Positions 45,300 to 54,362 of a DNA stretch of 64,000 nt are shown here, in pieces; positions within the stretch are counted from its first letter, which is position 1, and each line of letters opens with the position of its first letter. The position numbers were made by a program, and so were the translations under genes. This stretch comes from Bacteroidota bacterium (GTDB lineage Bacteria; Bacteroidota; Bacteroidia; Bacteroidales; FEN-979): the NCBI GenBank assembly GCA_026391355.1, contig JAPLDH010000019.1:62001-126000 (forward strand), read 5' to 3'. A model generated the notes under the pieces. That model did no database searches and had not been told where the DNA came from. It saw only the letters and a list, made by a program, of their open reading frames with translations.

Positions 45300-45344
45300 G
45301 TACAGAAATTAGCACTATAAAAAACGATACTCCTTCCAATGGAT

Positions 45345-45716
45345 CTACCTGACCACCTCTAAGGCAGGTTGTGGTATTTCCAACCGATTTCCTGGAAAGC
45401 TTTTTTGAACGCCCAGTATATCGTAATAATGGGCAATGTAATTCGATTGCAACCCTACCTTAATGCGTACCGGGACAAAATTGACATGATTAAAGAACAA
45501 CCGGTCTCCGGTGCGAAGTACATCCAATTCCCCGGAATGTTCCATCCGGGCAATCTCTTCCTTGTGCTTGGGATTCTTTTGATCAGTTAAACCAAGTGTT
45601 TTCAATTTTTCATGCCGGTAATTGATATTGATATCCGGATCATAATCGACAGCATGCCACATAGCATCGGAAGGAATAGGTCCGATTTCTCTTTCAGATT
45701 TACCAATATCAATGTT
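45345..45716 (-). pseudogene. truncated gene of unknown function, N-terminus replaced by repeat array
   Basis: The ATG-initiated part (45662-45345, 105 residues) reads MWHAVDYDPDINI...IARMEHSGELDVLRTGDRLFFNHVNFVPVRIKV...IPQPALEVVR. The same frame is open upstream to about 45716 (NIDIGKSEREIGPIPSDA), after which it turns into iterated array sequence (VIPEFVIPEFVLPG). So the protein has lost its proper N-terminus to the array. No family was recognised. The terminator at 45261-45299 follows. Confidence 0.5.
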
Positions 45717-45905
45717 TCCGGGAAGGACGAATTCAGGAATGACGAATTCAGGAATGACGAATCCGGGAATGAAATGACAAGAATTCGGAATTCCGAATAA
45801 TATATTCGCATATTCGTCATTCCCATATTCGCATATTAATTTCTGTCATTCCCATATTCGCATATTCATTTCTCGAATTCCCGGATTCGTCATTCATGTC
45901 ATTGT
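45717..45905. repeat. iterated inverted array (GAATTCGGGAATGACG type), copy 2
   Basis: GACGAATTCAGGAAT iterates three times, then GAAATGACAAGAATTCGGAATTCCGAATA, then the inverse words ATATTCGCATATTCGTCATTCCCATATTCGC up to GTCATTCATGTCATT. It is closely related to 42999-43185 and 46348-46515. It runs into the truncated gene on one side and ends 76 bases before the four-helix bundle gene. Confidence 0.8.
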
Positions 45906-45981
45906 TCTCTTTTGTTAATAACTTTATTAACTTTCCGTATTACCTTTTATCCTTTTGGGCGATTAAGAGAGAAAAAACTAT

Positions 45982-46404
45982 ATGAAAGGAGAAAACATCA
46001 ATGCCCGGACCAAGGAATTTGCAATTCGGATAATCCATATGTCAACAGCCATTCCGAGGGACTATTCATCACAAATCCTCTCTCACCAGATTGTCAGATC
46101 AGCAACATCAGCAGGAGCCAACTACAGGGCTGCCTGCAGGTCGAAGTCAAGAAGAGATTTTGTAAATAAGCTGAAAATCGTTGAGGAAGAATTGGATGAA
46201 ACCGGTTATTGGCTTGAACTAATTGAAGATAGCAATATCTTTCCCAAAGAAAAGATTTCCCCATTAATAATGGAAAGCAATGAATTATTGTCAATTATTG
46301 TAAAAAGTATCCAAACGGCAAGGGAAAACGAAAAACAAGGAAATAAAAAAGTGACGAATATGCGAATGACGAATTCGGGAATGACGAATCCGGGAATGAA
46401 ATGA
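45982..46404 (+). CDS. four-helix bundle protein (S23/TIGR02436 type) with array-encoded tail
   Basis: This 140-residue protein shows the family features IRIIHMSTAIPRDYSSQILSHQIVRSATSAGANYRAAC, RSKSRRDFVNKLKIVEEELDETGYWLELI and the last helix NELLSIIVKSIQTARENEK. The last about 18 residues (VTNMRMTNSGMTNPGMK) are encoded by the repeat array that begins at 46348, so the natural end has probably been replaced. The gene lies between two copies of the array. A related gene lies at 10992-11366. The function of the family is unknown. Confidence 0.85.
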   Translation: MKGENINARTKEFAIRIIHMSTAIPRDYSSQILSHQIVRSATSAGANYRAACRSKSRRDFVNKLKIVEEELDETGYWLELIEDSNIFPKEKISPLIMESNELLSIIVKSIQTARENEKQGNKKVTNMRMTNSGMTNPGMK

Positions 46405-46515
46405 CATGAATTCAGAATAACGAATAATATTTACTCTACAAATTCGACATTCGTAATTCATGGATTTTATTCTCGAATTCCCGGATTCGTCATTCATGTC
46501 ATTTCATTCGTCATT
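46348..46515. repeat. iterated inverted array (GAATTCGGGAATGACG type), copy 3
   Basis: GTGACGAATATGCGAATGACGAATTCGGG continues with GAATCCGGGAATGAAATGACATGAATTC, and the inverse ATTCTCGAATTCCCGGATTCGTCATTCATGTCATTTC closes it. The left part codes for the tail of the four-helix bundle protein, and the right part ends just inside the stop side of the large S74 gene. Confidence 0.8.
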
Positions 46516-49500
46516 CCTTTTTCCCGGCTTCAATAAGCTGTTTCAGTTCATCGATCTGCTTCTGTAACGATTCGATCTGTGCTTTCTGGCTTTCGATCAT
46601 GGCCTGTTGCTCCTGGACGGCCTTTATGATTGGAACAACCATTCTTTCATATGAGATGCTGTAATTATCAGTCGGATTCTCCGGTGCATGAACTCCGTTG
46701 TATTCATAATGACATTGCTTTGCGGCATCTTCAACTTCCTGTGCAACAAAACCGGATTGATTGATTCTGATGGTATTTTCAGAGGATTGATGATTTTTCA
46801 TCCGCCGTTTTTGCTTGATGCTGTCGGGATAGTTTTGCATAACATGATCTTCATATTTCTGAATATCAAAGTCATATAAGATAGGTCTGAGCAGCTTAAT
46901 AAATTCAAGTCCTTTAACCTCATCCCGGATATTATTTTTAAACCGTCCATCAGAGGTCGTCCATGAACCAACCGCAGATTCTACAACTGTAACATTTGCA
47001 TCACCAAGTCGGATCTTATTGCTTGTATTCACTTCTGCATTATATCCTATTGCAGTGGCATTATGAAAATTGTCATTAGATACAGTTGCATTAGACCCAA
47101 GGGCTGAATTTCCCCAGCCACTATCATTATCGAATAATGCATAATTCCCAATCGCAGTGTTGAAATTACCTGAAGTATTTGAGAACAATGCAAATGAACC
47201 TTTTGCAACGTTACAATAACCAGTCTGATTTAGATAAAGACTTGCTATACCTGTAGCGACATTTGAAAATCCTGTTGTGTTATTTGAAAGGCAATTAAAT
47301 CCACTTGCAGTATTATTATAACCTGTTGTGTTCTTTTGGAGGCTAAGCGAACCGCTTGCAGTGTTAGCATAACCCATTGTGTTATAATAAAGGCTATACG
47401 CACCGCTTGCCACATTATCATTTCCTGTTGTGTTCATTCGGAGGCTAAAAGCACCGCTTGCAGTATTATACTGACCTGTTGTATTAGAAGAAAGGCTTGA
47501 GTCACCGCTTGCCGTATTTTCCCAACCTGTTGTATTTGAAAAAAGTGCATTTGAACCAGTTGCAGTATTATAAGTCCCTGATGTGTTTGAATAAAGTGCC
47601 TGGTCTCCAACTGCTGTATTGTACTGTCCTGTATTATTTGAAGGTGTCCCGCTGCCTTTTAAGGCTTCATAGCCTAAAGCTGTATTATACATTTCCATGC
47701 CATATGTAGTATTGTCGGCATTATACATTGCCATAAACCCGATTGCCGTACTACGCCGGTTGGCTCTATTTGACCAGAGAGCTCCAAACCCCAATGCAAT
47801 ATTTTCAAATCCTGTGGTATTTTTAAAAAGCGATTGCATGCCGAAAGCGGAATTAAGGTGTCCAGTGGTATTATTCTGCAGGGCGCTGGTTCCAATGGCT
47901 GTATTGCCATAACCGTCAGTATTGGAAAACAGGGTTTTATATCCGAAAGAGGTATTGTTATTGTCGATATTGATCATCCCGGAGATTTTATTGTTTACCC
48001 GGATGGCGCAGGAAACACTGTCGGTTGTCCCGATGAAATCGCTTGCCGGGTTGGTTCCTGCATTGCCTTTCAATGCCCAGCCCGATGCACTGCTCAAACC
48101 CTGCACCCAGGCTCCGTTCCTGTATTGAAAATTATCTTTGATATTGGTATCATAGACCATCAATCCCTCTGCCGGGCTGCTGATCGCTGTTCGCTGTGTT
48201 GTAGTCATCCTGGGGATCAGCATTCCTTTGCTAGTACTGGTCAGATCGAGAACTGCCGAGGCGGCGGGGTTGGTGGTTCCTATACCGACACTTCCGGCAT
48301 TATAATAAATATTGCTTCCGTTGGTTACCCATTGGCTGGAGACTTTGTTGTTGAAGGAATTCCAGTCGGTACTTAACAGGTAGCCGTTTTGGTAGGATCC
48401 TGCAATGGAAATTGAAAGATTGGGATAGGGGCCTGCTGTACAGAAAAGAGGGTCCGTTGCGGCCACAGAATAGACTCCTGTTGGAACCTGAATGCCATTC
48501 TGCCGTAAGATGCCTGTGAAGTTGAGATCGCCCGTCACATCAAGGGAGTACGCCGGGTTGATATTCCGGATGCCGACTTTTGCATTGAAGGAGAGCTTCT
48601 GGTTAGAGACGCTGTCATCAAATACCCCATAGATCAGAGATCGTTCCTTTCCGAACTGTTCGGTAGTCCGATCGCGGTCATCTATATATAGTTTATTATC
48701 GCCGGTCTCATTATAGCCGGCCTTGTTACCAACAGCTACATTTCCCGAACCGGTAACATTATAATAAAGAGTACGGTTACCAAGCGCTACATTTCCCGAA
48801 CCGGAAATACTATTAGAAAGCGAAAGGGTACCAAGGGCGGTATTGTCATTCCCATACCTGTTAGAGTAAAGAGACATGGAACCGACAGCAGTATTCCGGC
48901 TTGCATCTATATTATTGTATAAGGTCTTTGATCCGATGGCAGTATTCGCTGTCCCTGAATAATTCTGCATCAGAGCCGAATCGCCGATGGCTACCAGGTT
49001 GCTCAGACTGCTGCTTCCCTGCAAGGTATTGGTTCCTATTGCAACATTCGAATGGCCGGTCGCATTTTCATTTAACGCCAGGTACCCCATGGCTGTGTTG
49101 GCATAGCCTGTGGTATTGGCGGCGAGCGAATAATAACCGGTCGCCGAGTTGTAGCTCCCTGTCACCGCGTTACCGAAAAGTGCATATCCCCCGGTAGCCG
49201 TATTGTAGTTCCCGGTCGTATTGTAATAGAGAGAATATTCGCCGGTAGCTGTATTCCCCGATCCGCTGCTGTTGGTGTTCAGTGCCTGGTAACCGACAGC
49301 CGTATTCAGGTCACCGGAACTATTTTGAAACAGCGCCAGCCTCCCGAAAGCTGCATTTTTAATCCCATACGTGTTGGAGTATAGCGCCTGTGCACCCATT
49401 GCTGTATTTTCACTGCCGGAACCATTGGAATAAAGTGCATTAAGTCCCGATGCCGTATTTTTCATCCCGGTCGTATTCGAATAAAGCGCCTGGAATCCGA

Positions 49501-50323
49501 AACCGGCATTCTCTTCCCCGGTTGTATTCGAATAGAGAGACATCGCACCGGCAGCAGTGTTGTTATTGCCGGTAAGGCTATTCCCCTTGAGGGCGGAATG
49601 GCCGATGGCAGTATTGTTTTGCCCGGAACTGTTATTCCTGAGTGAATTCGTCCCGACAGCCGTATTGTAAAAGCCGCTGGTATTGTTGAACAGGGAGTAA
49701 GATCCGGTGGCTGTATTTTCGAAGCCGTTGTTATTGTAATAGAGCGCATTCAGTCCGAGTGCTGTATTGTCACTCCCGGTAATGCTGTAATAAAGCGCTC
49801 GTCTGCCGATTCCCGTATTGCCGCTTCCATTGGTACAGCTTGCCAGGGCATTTTCCCCGATTCCTGTATTGAAATACCCGCTGGTATTAGCGATCAGTGC
49901 ACCATAGCCAAAGCCGGTATTGTTATTATTGAGGTCAATCCAGCCGGCTTTATAATTATTCGCCCGGAAAACAAGCGAGGCATTGTCGGTTGTCCCCAGG
50001 AAATTTGTTGCCGGGTCAGTTCCGCTGTTCCCGGTCAACCCCCATCCGGCCGTGCCGATGGTAATTTCGGTCCAGGTGCTGTTCCTGAAAAACCAGAATG
50101 AGTGGGTGGTTATGTCATAAACCAGCAGCCCTTCGGCCGGTGTGCCCACGGAGGTTCGTTGTACGCTGGTCATGCGGGGGATGAGCAGCCCCTTATCAGT
50201 ACTTTTTACATCCAGCATTGCGCTTGGATTGGGTGAAGAATTATCCGTATTGATTGCCACCTGGGCAATGAGTGGAGTGACCCATATGAGCATCCACAGA
50301 AAAATTAAGTTCAGCTTTTTCAT
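46511..50323 (-). CDS. giant head-repeat surface protein with C-terminal S74 chaperone domain
   Basis: This 1270-residue protein has a signal peptide (LIFLWMLIWVTPLIAQ), an N-terminal module (AINTDNSSPNPSAMLDV, GLLIPRMTSVQR, AEGLLVYD) and then about 20 repeats of 22-24 residues (N.TA.G..ALY.NTTG..N). A second copy of the N-terminal module sits at about 680-780 (GIGTTNPAASAVLDL, GMLIPRMTTTQR, AEGLMVYD), followed by another about 15 repeats. The end has SDGRFKNNI (about 1110), the Peptidase_S74 autocleavage motif, a QSGFVAQEVE segment and a coiled coil (QKAQIESLQKQIDELKQLI). The repeats resemble YadA-like head repeats, the S74 part phage tail-spike chaperones. It may form a trimeric fibre whose chaperone cuts itself off. 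No T9SS domain. Confidence 0.85.
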   Translation of the reverse strand: MKKLNLIFLWMLIWVTPLIAQVAINTDNSSPNPSAMLDVKSTDKGLLIPRMTSVQRTSVGTPAEGLLVYDITTHSFWFFRNSTWTEITIGTAGWGLTGNSGTDPATNFLGTTDNASLVFRANNYKAGWIDLNNNNTGFGYGALIANTSGYFNTGIGENALASCTNGSGNTGIGRRALYYSITGSDNTALGLNALYYNNNGFENTATGSYSLFNNTSGFYNTAVGTNSLRNNSSGQNNTAIGHSALKGNSLTGNNNTAAGAMSLYSNTTGEENAGFGFQALYSNTTGMKNTASGLNALYSNGSGSENTAMGAQALYSNTYGIKNAAFGRLALFQNSSGDLNTAVGYQALNTNSSGSGNTATGEYSLYYNTTGNYNTATGGYALFGNAVTGSYNSATGYYSLAANTTGYANTAMGYLALNENATGHSNVAIGTNTLQGSSSLSNLVAIGDSALMQNYSGTANTAIGSKTLYNNIDASRNTAVGSMSLYSNRYGNDNTALGTLSLSNSISGSGNVALGNRTLYYNVTGSGNVAVGNKAGYNETGDNKLYIDDRDRTTEQFGKERSLIYGVFDDSVSNQKLSFNAKVGIRNINPAYSLDVTGDLNFTGILRQNGIQVPTGVYSVAATDPLFCTAGPYPNLSISIAGSYQNGYLLSTDWNSFNNKVSSQWVTNGSNIYYNAGSVGIGTTNPAASAVLDLTSTSKGMLIPRMTTTQRTAISSPAEGLMVYDTNIKDNFQYRNGAWVQGLSSASGWALKGNAGTNPASDFIGTTDSVSCAIRVNNKISGMINIDNNNTSFGYKTLFSNTDGYGNTAIGTSALQNNTTGHLNSAFGMQSLFKNTTGFENIALGFGALWSNRANRRSTAIGFMAMYNADNTTYGMEMYNTALGYEALKGSGTPSNNTGQYNTAVGDQALYSNTSGTYNTATGSNALFSNTTGWENTASGDSSLSSNTTGQYNTASGAFSLRMNTTGNDNVASGAYSLYYNTMGYANTASGSLSLQKNTTGYNNTASGFNCLSNNTTGFSNVATGIASLYLNQTGYCNVAKGSFALFSNTSGNFNTAIGNYALFDNDSGWGNSALGSNATVSNDNFHNATAIGYNAEVNTSNKIRLGDANVTVVESAVGSWTTSDGRFKNNIRDEVKGLEFIKLLRPILYDFDIQKYEDHVMQNYPDSIKQKRRMKNHQSSENTIRINQSGFVAQEVEDAAKQCHYEYNGVHAPENPTDNYSISYERMVVPIIKAVQEQQAMIESQKAQIESLQKQIDELKQLIEAGKKE

Positions 50324-50639
50324 TGAAGTGGATTTTTAGTTTATTATTAGCCGTTGGTTGTCTTATAACAGAACTGAAACAACTTTAAAAACCAGAGAAT
50401 ATGTAATTGTAATGTAAAATAAGTAAATAATTCGAATAAAAATCATTTACCCTCAAAAATACATAATAAATGTAGAATGTCAAGTAATATAGCTTAAATA
50501 ACAACTCTTTATGTGATCATTATCCTTACAATTTCTTGTCATCAGATTACATCGTCTGGCAGGGGATGAGGTGGTTGGGTCAATTCCCCGGGGCTTGGCC
50601 CGGAAGGGTATTTGGATTAATAGCCGGCAATTTTCATAT
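50324..50639. other. 316-base spacer between two surface-protein genes
   Basis: The right half is AT-rich and probably includes the promoter of the S74 gene (near match TAAAGTTG at about 50376). At 50563-50625 lies a short G/C-rich stretch with the palindrome CCCCGGGG and GGCCCGG, unlike its surroundings, whose origin was not recognised. A 61-codon minus-strand open frame (50480-50665) covering it is not believed. Confidence 0.5.
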
Positions 50640-52172
50640 CTATTCCTGAAGGATGACGTCTCCATTTACCTGGATGTCGGCCCCGGAACTGATTTTCAAA
50701 GTGGATTCGGGTTCTATCGTGACATCTCCGTTGATTACCGTATTGGATATGATCGAGACAATCCGTTCGGGGCGATCGATGACGAGGTTTTGCAGGATGC
50801 CTCCCGAAGCGGTTTTCAGATCCACGTCATCCGATGAGATGGTGACACCATCCGTGAAATGAAGTACAGAACTCCCTGTGAATGAGAAAGAAGAACTGTT
50901 AACATTGACACTCGTATAGGAACCGACCGTTGCCTTGCCGGCCATTTTAACGGTTCCTCCGGAGACTGTTCCGGAAGCACCTGCGTCTACGTATAATGAT
51001 CCTGGGTAAGAAGAGCTGTAGGCCGAGCCATTGCCGAACCGGTGGATGAAAAGGAGTCCATCGGTCATGGTAAATGTTCCTCCATTCATTACGTTGACCT
51101 GGTCATCCACATCCACCACACCCCCGTACAACTCAAAGTTTCCACCGCTGTTCACCAGTAAATCGCAGTAACCTGTTCCGGAACTTTGATTTCCGAACCG
51201 CACGTTACCGGTGGAGTTAACGATAATCTCCCCGCCTGAATAGATTCTCTGGGTATTTGATGAACTATTATTAGCTACATAACTGCCAGAAATGTTCACA
51301 ACACCGTAAGCATAAAGGGCCCCGGTATTGGTGACCGAAGCGCCGTCGGCAATATCCAGCCGCTTTGCATTGTAAGCGCCTCCTGTGTTGTTGATCATAA
51401 GTGTACCTGCTAATGCCGGATAATTGGGACATCCGGCAGGAATGGTCACATTGATGGTTGCATCGGGGACTACAAGGTTCTTCCAGTTCCCGGTCGCTGT
51501 CCAGGAATTGGATGTAAGGCCGGTCCAGATTCCGGTTCCTGTTTGGATTGCAGAGGCTGATCCAAATGTAAACCCGTCAGCATTCCCTCCGGAGCAATAG
51601 GCAGGTTGCATGTTCATTGGGGTATGGACGAGGATATCACCGAAACCGTCGCCGTCTCCCCCTGAACAGAAGACAGCCGGGGTTAACATATACCCGCTGG
51701 AGGATGAGAAGCCAAATCCATCATTGATCCCACCCCCGCAATAGACAGACTGGCTGTTCATGTTTACTGAAGTTGCTCCGTCATCACCAAAGCCGTCGGC
51801 ATTTCCGCCGGAACAGAAGATTGAGGGGGTGAATTGAACTCCTGTCCAGGGAGCGTAACAAAAGCCATCGGCATTTCCCCCGGCACAGTAAGCGGATTGG
51901 GTATTAAAGGTTTTCATTGTTGCGGGGTAAACCGAGAACCCGTCGGCATTCCCACCTGAACAGAAAAGAGAAGCGGTGAAACCATATGAGCCGTTTATCT
52001 GGATGAAAGTAAAACCATCTCCGTTACCTCCCGAGCAATACTTTGTCTGAGAGTTCAGGGTAATTCCTTTCCTTTCCAGCAACGAAAAGCCATCCCCGTT
52101 TCCTCCATAGAACTGGGCAGACCCACGGAGGAAAATGAATGCAAGGAATATTGCAAGAATATACTTCTGCAT
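50640..52172 (-). CDS. exported GGN.DGF-repeat protein
   Basis: This 510-residue protein has a signal peptide (ILAIFLAFIFLRGSAQ), then eight repeats of about 24 residues, each starting with a variant of YCSGGNADGF (CSGGNGDGF, CAGGNADGF, CGGGINDGF, CSGGDGDGF) from about 20 to 205. The C-terminal half is beta-helix-like (TGTGIWTGLTSNSWTATGNWKNL, INVTIPAGCPNYP, VTNTGALYAYGVVNISGS) and ends VNGDVILQE, as in the protein at 39582. The Asp/Gly/Asn-rich repeat could bind metal, and the paired Cys may be oxidised. It is 16 bases behind the SUMF1 gene and probably cotranscribed. Function unknown. Confidence 0.75.
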   Translation of the reverse strand: MQKYILAIFLAFIFLRGSAQFYGGNGDGFSLLERKGITLNSQTKYCSGGNGDGFTFIQINGSYGFTASLFCSGGNADGFSVYPATMKTFNTQSAYCAGGNADGFCYAPWTGVQFTPSIFCSGGNADGFGDDGATSVNMNSQSVYCGGGINDGFGFSSSSGYMLTPAVFCSGGDGDGFGDILVHTPMNMQPAYCSGGNADGFTFGSASAIQTGTGIWTGLTSNSWTATGNWKNLVVPDATINVTIPAGCPNYPALAGTLMINNTGGAYNAKRLDIADGASVTNTGALYAYGVVNISGSYVANNSSSNTQRIYSGGEIIVNSTGNVRFGNQSSGTGYCDLLVNSGGNFELYGGVVDVDDQVNVMNGGTFTMTDGLLFIHRFGNGSAYSSSYPGSLYVDAGASGTVSGGTVKMAGKATVGSYTSVNVNSSSFSFTGSSVLHFTDGVTISSDDVDLKTASGGILQNLVIDRPERIVSIISNTVINGDVTIEPESTLKISSGADIQVNGDVILQE

Positions 52173-52188
52173 ATCGAAGTGTGTTGAA

Positions 52189-53838
52189 TCAGGGCGCTGT
52201 TCTCACAGCCCTGCAACCTCTTAAATCCTGGTGTGCAGTGTAATTGGTCTGGTAGCCGGCTGAACCCCTGTAGGAAACAGCCATGTCGGTAGCCGTATTG
52301 GAAGCAATGGATGCCCCTCTCCAACCTGAGCCGGCAGGTGCGGTTACCCCGGTTATGCCGAGGTAGGCTGTATTGGCTGTTGACTGAGTGGCATTTCCGT
52401 TAATTCCCGGCCAAAAGTCAACATCGGCGTCACCTGCGGTATTCAATTCCCCGTTGCCATGCACTCCGGTAAAAGAACGGCCGGCGACTGAACCGATATG
52501 GACAATGCTTTCAATAAGATTGCCACTCAATTCCATCACCCCGTAATAGGATGCCCCGGTTTCCTGGCGCGTATGGTTGGTTGAACTGGCGGCAAAGATG
52601 CCGCAACGTACTATTTGCGAATTGGTAGGTGGCCAGTAGGCGCCATTACCCACCGTTGTACTCAGGTTGGAGATGCCTTCATTGGGTGATCCCAGGTTCG
52701 TCATCGTAAACACGGTTGAATTCACGCTTGCTGTACCCCAGGCATATTCCTGGTAAACAGGGGTATTTGGCCCCCTGCAGGCTTTCTCGAATTCAGGGTC
52801 CGTCATCGGCCGGAGCGCTGCCCAATCCATGTAGGCCGCTATATCCATCCAGGTTACATAATTGCCCGGAAGATTCTGCCCGTCTGTAGTCTCGGGGTAA
52901 ATTCCGTCACCATCATAATCACAGTAAACAGTGATCGCGCCGGATGCGGGAAGAGTTGCGTCACAACGGATACCGGATCGTCCGGTTATTACCGCATGAT
53001 CCGACATGATGAAGCGGTTTGTGATGGAGGTGCCGGAAATATCCACGGTAGTTCGGGTATTTTGCTGTGTCCGGTTCAGAGTATTCAGGAACTCCACATA
53101 TTGTTCCTGGCTCGCCTCATATTTCATGATATAAAATGCCCCATAGCCGGTGGGAAAAGTTGGGTTGTCAATAATCCCGTCGTCATTTTTGTCAAGGCCA
53201 TTATCACCGTCAATGCCGATTCCGTTGCTAACTATCTGACCGTCATCTCCATTCCCGGAAGCATCTGTCCTGATATCATTGAGAAGGGTAGTTGTAATGT
53301 GTACATATGAATTAGTGGTACCCGAATGGAATGAACCGATCGATTCGTTCGTTCCATTCCCGTCGCCGAGATAAAAACTTCCTTCCGGAATGTAAACCAT
53401 CTCGATGGCATAAACCCGGATATCCAGTAATGCATCGTCGGCGACCCCGTCGGTTCCATAGTTCCAGCGAATCTTGGCGTTGGTCCATGTATTGGTCCCG
53501 CTGCCATCAGAGGAACGATATGCAAAGACGCCCTTTCCATCAGAAGAAGGAGTAAAAGTCGACCCGCTGGGAGCCGTATGGCCCGTCAGGTTCAGGGTGG
53601 CATGGTGCCATTCCCCGCTGCTGACGCGGTATTTCACGAAGACCCAGGCAGCATCCCAGTTATTTGGCACTGCGGATGTATGCCAGGAATTGTCCCAGCT
53701 TATATCGAACTTAATGTTGCAGTAATGGGAAGCCGCAACCTGGTCGGTCAGCGAAACATTCGTCACCACAATATTATTGGCTACCGATGCTGAAACCAAC
53801 CCGATCGCCAGGAGAAATAAACAGTAGAACTTTTTCAT
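52189..53838 (-). CDS. exported SUMF1/formylglycine-generating-enzyme-like protein
   Basis: 549 residues from the ATG at 53838 (an in-frame TTG at 53868 is less likely since the signal peptide MKKFYCLFLLAIGLVSASVA starts at the ATG). The N-terminal part is beta-rich (DISWDNSWHTSAVPNNWDAAWVFVKY). The SUMF1 fold begins at about 160 (EMVYIPEGSFYLGDGNG), with FYIMKYEASQEQYVEFLN, GQNLPGNYVTWMDIAAYMDW and MTDPEFEKACRGPNTPVY, GVMELSGNLIE and a final GFRVVR-like RGCRAVR. Copper-binding Cys residues of true FGE are not apparent, so it is more likely a noncatalytic, lectin-like member. It heads a two-gene unit with the repeat protein. Confidence 0.8.
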   Translation of the reverse strand: MKKFYCLFLLAIGLVSASVANNIVVTNVSLTDQVAASHYCNIKFDISWDNSWHTSAVPNNWDAAWVFVKYRVSSGEWHHATLNLTGHTAPSGSTFTPSSDGKGVFAYRSSDGSGTNTWTNAKIRWNYGTDGVADDALLDIRVYAIEMVYIPEGSFYLGDGNGTNESIGSFHSGTTNSYVHITTTLLNDIRTDASGNGDDGQIVSNGIGIDGDNGLDKNDDGIIDNPTFPTGYGAFYIMKYEASQEQYVEFLNTLNRTQQNTRTTVDISGTSITNRFIMSDHAVITGRSGIRCDATLPASGAITVYCDYDGDGIYPETTDGQNLPGNYVTWMDIAAYMDWAALRPMTDPEFEKACRGPNTPVYQEYAWGTASVNSTVFTMTNLGSPNEGISNLSTTVGNGAYWPPTNSQIVRCGIFAASSTNHTRQETGASYYGVMELSGNLIESIVHIGSVAGRSFTGVHGNGELNTAGDADVDFWPGINGNATQSTANTAYLGITGVTAPAGSGWRGASIASNTATDMAVSYRGSAGYQTNYTAHQDLRGCRAVRTAP

Positions 53839-53937
53839 GTTTATGATGTTATGTTTTACAAATACCAAGGTACGGTAAGCAAAAATATTTTATTCTTTCG
53901 AAAATATGAAATAAATTTAAATAATTTACTATTTTTT

Positions 53938-53990
53938 ATCAATTGGTCATTTGGTCATTTGGTCAATCGCTATTCGTGAATTTCATTCGA
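53938..53990. repeat. iterated GGTCATTT/ATTCG array
   Basis: The 8-base word GGTCATTT occurs three times (period 8), followed by ATTCG-type words (GCTATTCGTGAATTTCATTCGACATTCGG). It lies before the MmcQ/YjbR gene. Confidence 0.55.
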
Positions 53991-54005
53991 CATTCGGATA
54001 TTCAG

Positions 54006-54013
54006 TATTTTTG
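54006..54013 (+). promoter_or_regulatory. Bacteroidota-type -7 box of the MmcQ/YjbR gene
   Basis: TATTTTTG matches TAnnTTTG. It lies only 4 bases before the ATG at 54018, so the transcript would be nearly leaderless if this box is used. Confidence 0.4.
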
Positions 54014-54017
54014 TCGT

Positions 54018-54362
54018 ATGAACATCGAAGAACTCAGAATGATCTGCATTGCGTTTCCTACCGTAACAGAAGACATAAAATGGGGGAACAACCTTGTGTT
54101 CTCCGTCGCTGAAAAAATGTTTTGCCTTACCAACCTGAATCCTCCGTTGAGCATAGCGTTCAAGGTGCCCGAGGAGGAATTCGATGAACTGGCTGCCCGG
54201 TCGGGGATCAACCAGGCACCCCATTTTGCAAAACGCAAATGGATCCTGGTAACCGATCCCGAACTTTTTACCCGGGAAGAATGGATAGGCTATCTGAAAC
54301 AGTCCTACGAACTGGTTGTGGCGAAGTTGCCAAACAAGACAAGGGAACAGTTGGGCAAATGA
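54018..54362 (+). CDS. MmcQ/YjbR-family protein
   Basis: 114 residues from the ATG at 54018 (the frame extends to 53943 but that part is repeat array). It has the family pattern: NIEELRMICIAFPTVTEDIKWGNNLVFSVAEKMFCL, then LSIAFKVPEEEFDELAAR, HFAKRKWILV and LKQSYELVVAKLP. The fold is the MmcQ/YjbR double-wing, thought to bind DNA or a small ligand; function is unknown. The gene stands alone. Confidence 0.88.
   Translation: MNIEELRMICIAFPTVTEDIKWGNNLVFSVAEKMFCLTNLNPPLSIAFKVPEEEFDELAARSGINQAPHFAKRKWILVTDPELFTREEWIGYLKQSYELVVAKLPNKTREQLGK

Noticed and set aside
46600-50100. CRISPR-like 66-72 base periodicity
   Set aside because: The periodicity is in frame and encodes the 22-24-residue head repeats; units are diverged and there are no spacers.
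50480-50665. 61-codon minus-strand frame in the spacer before the GGN.DGF-repeat gene's end
   Set aside because: It overlaps the end of a real gene and a G/C-rich palindromic stretch; no family or start context.
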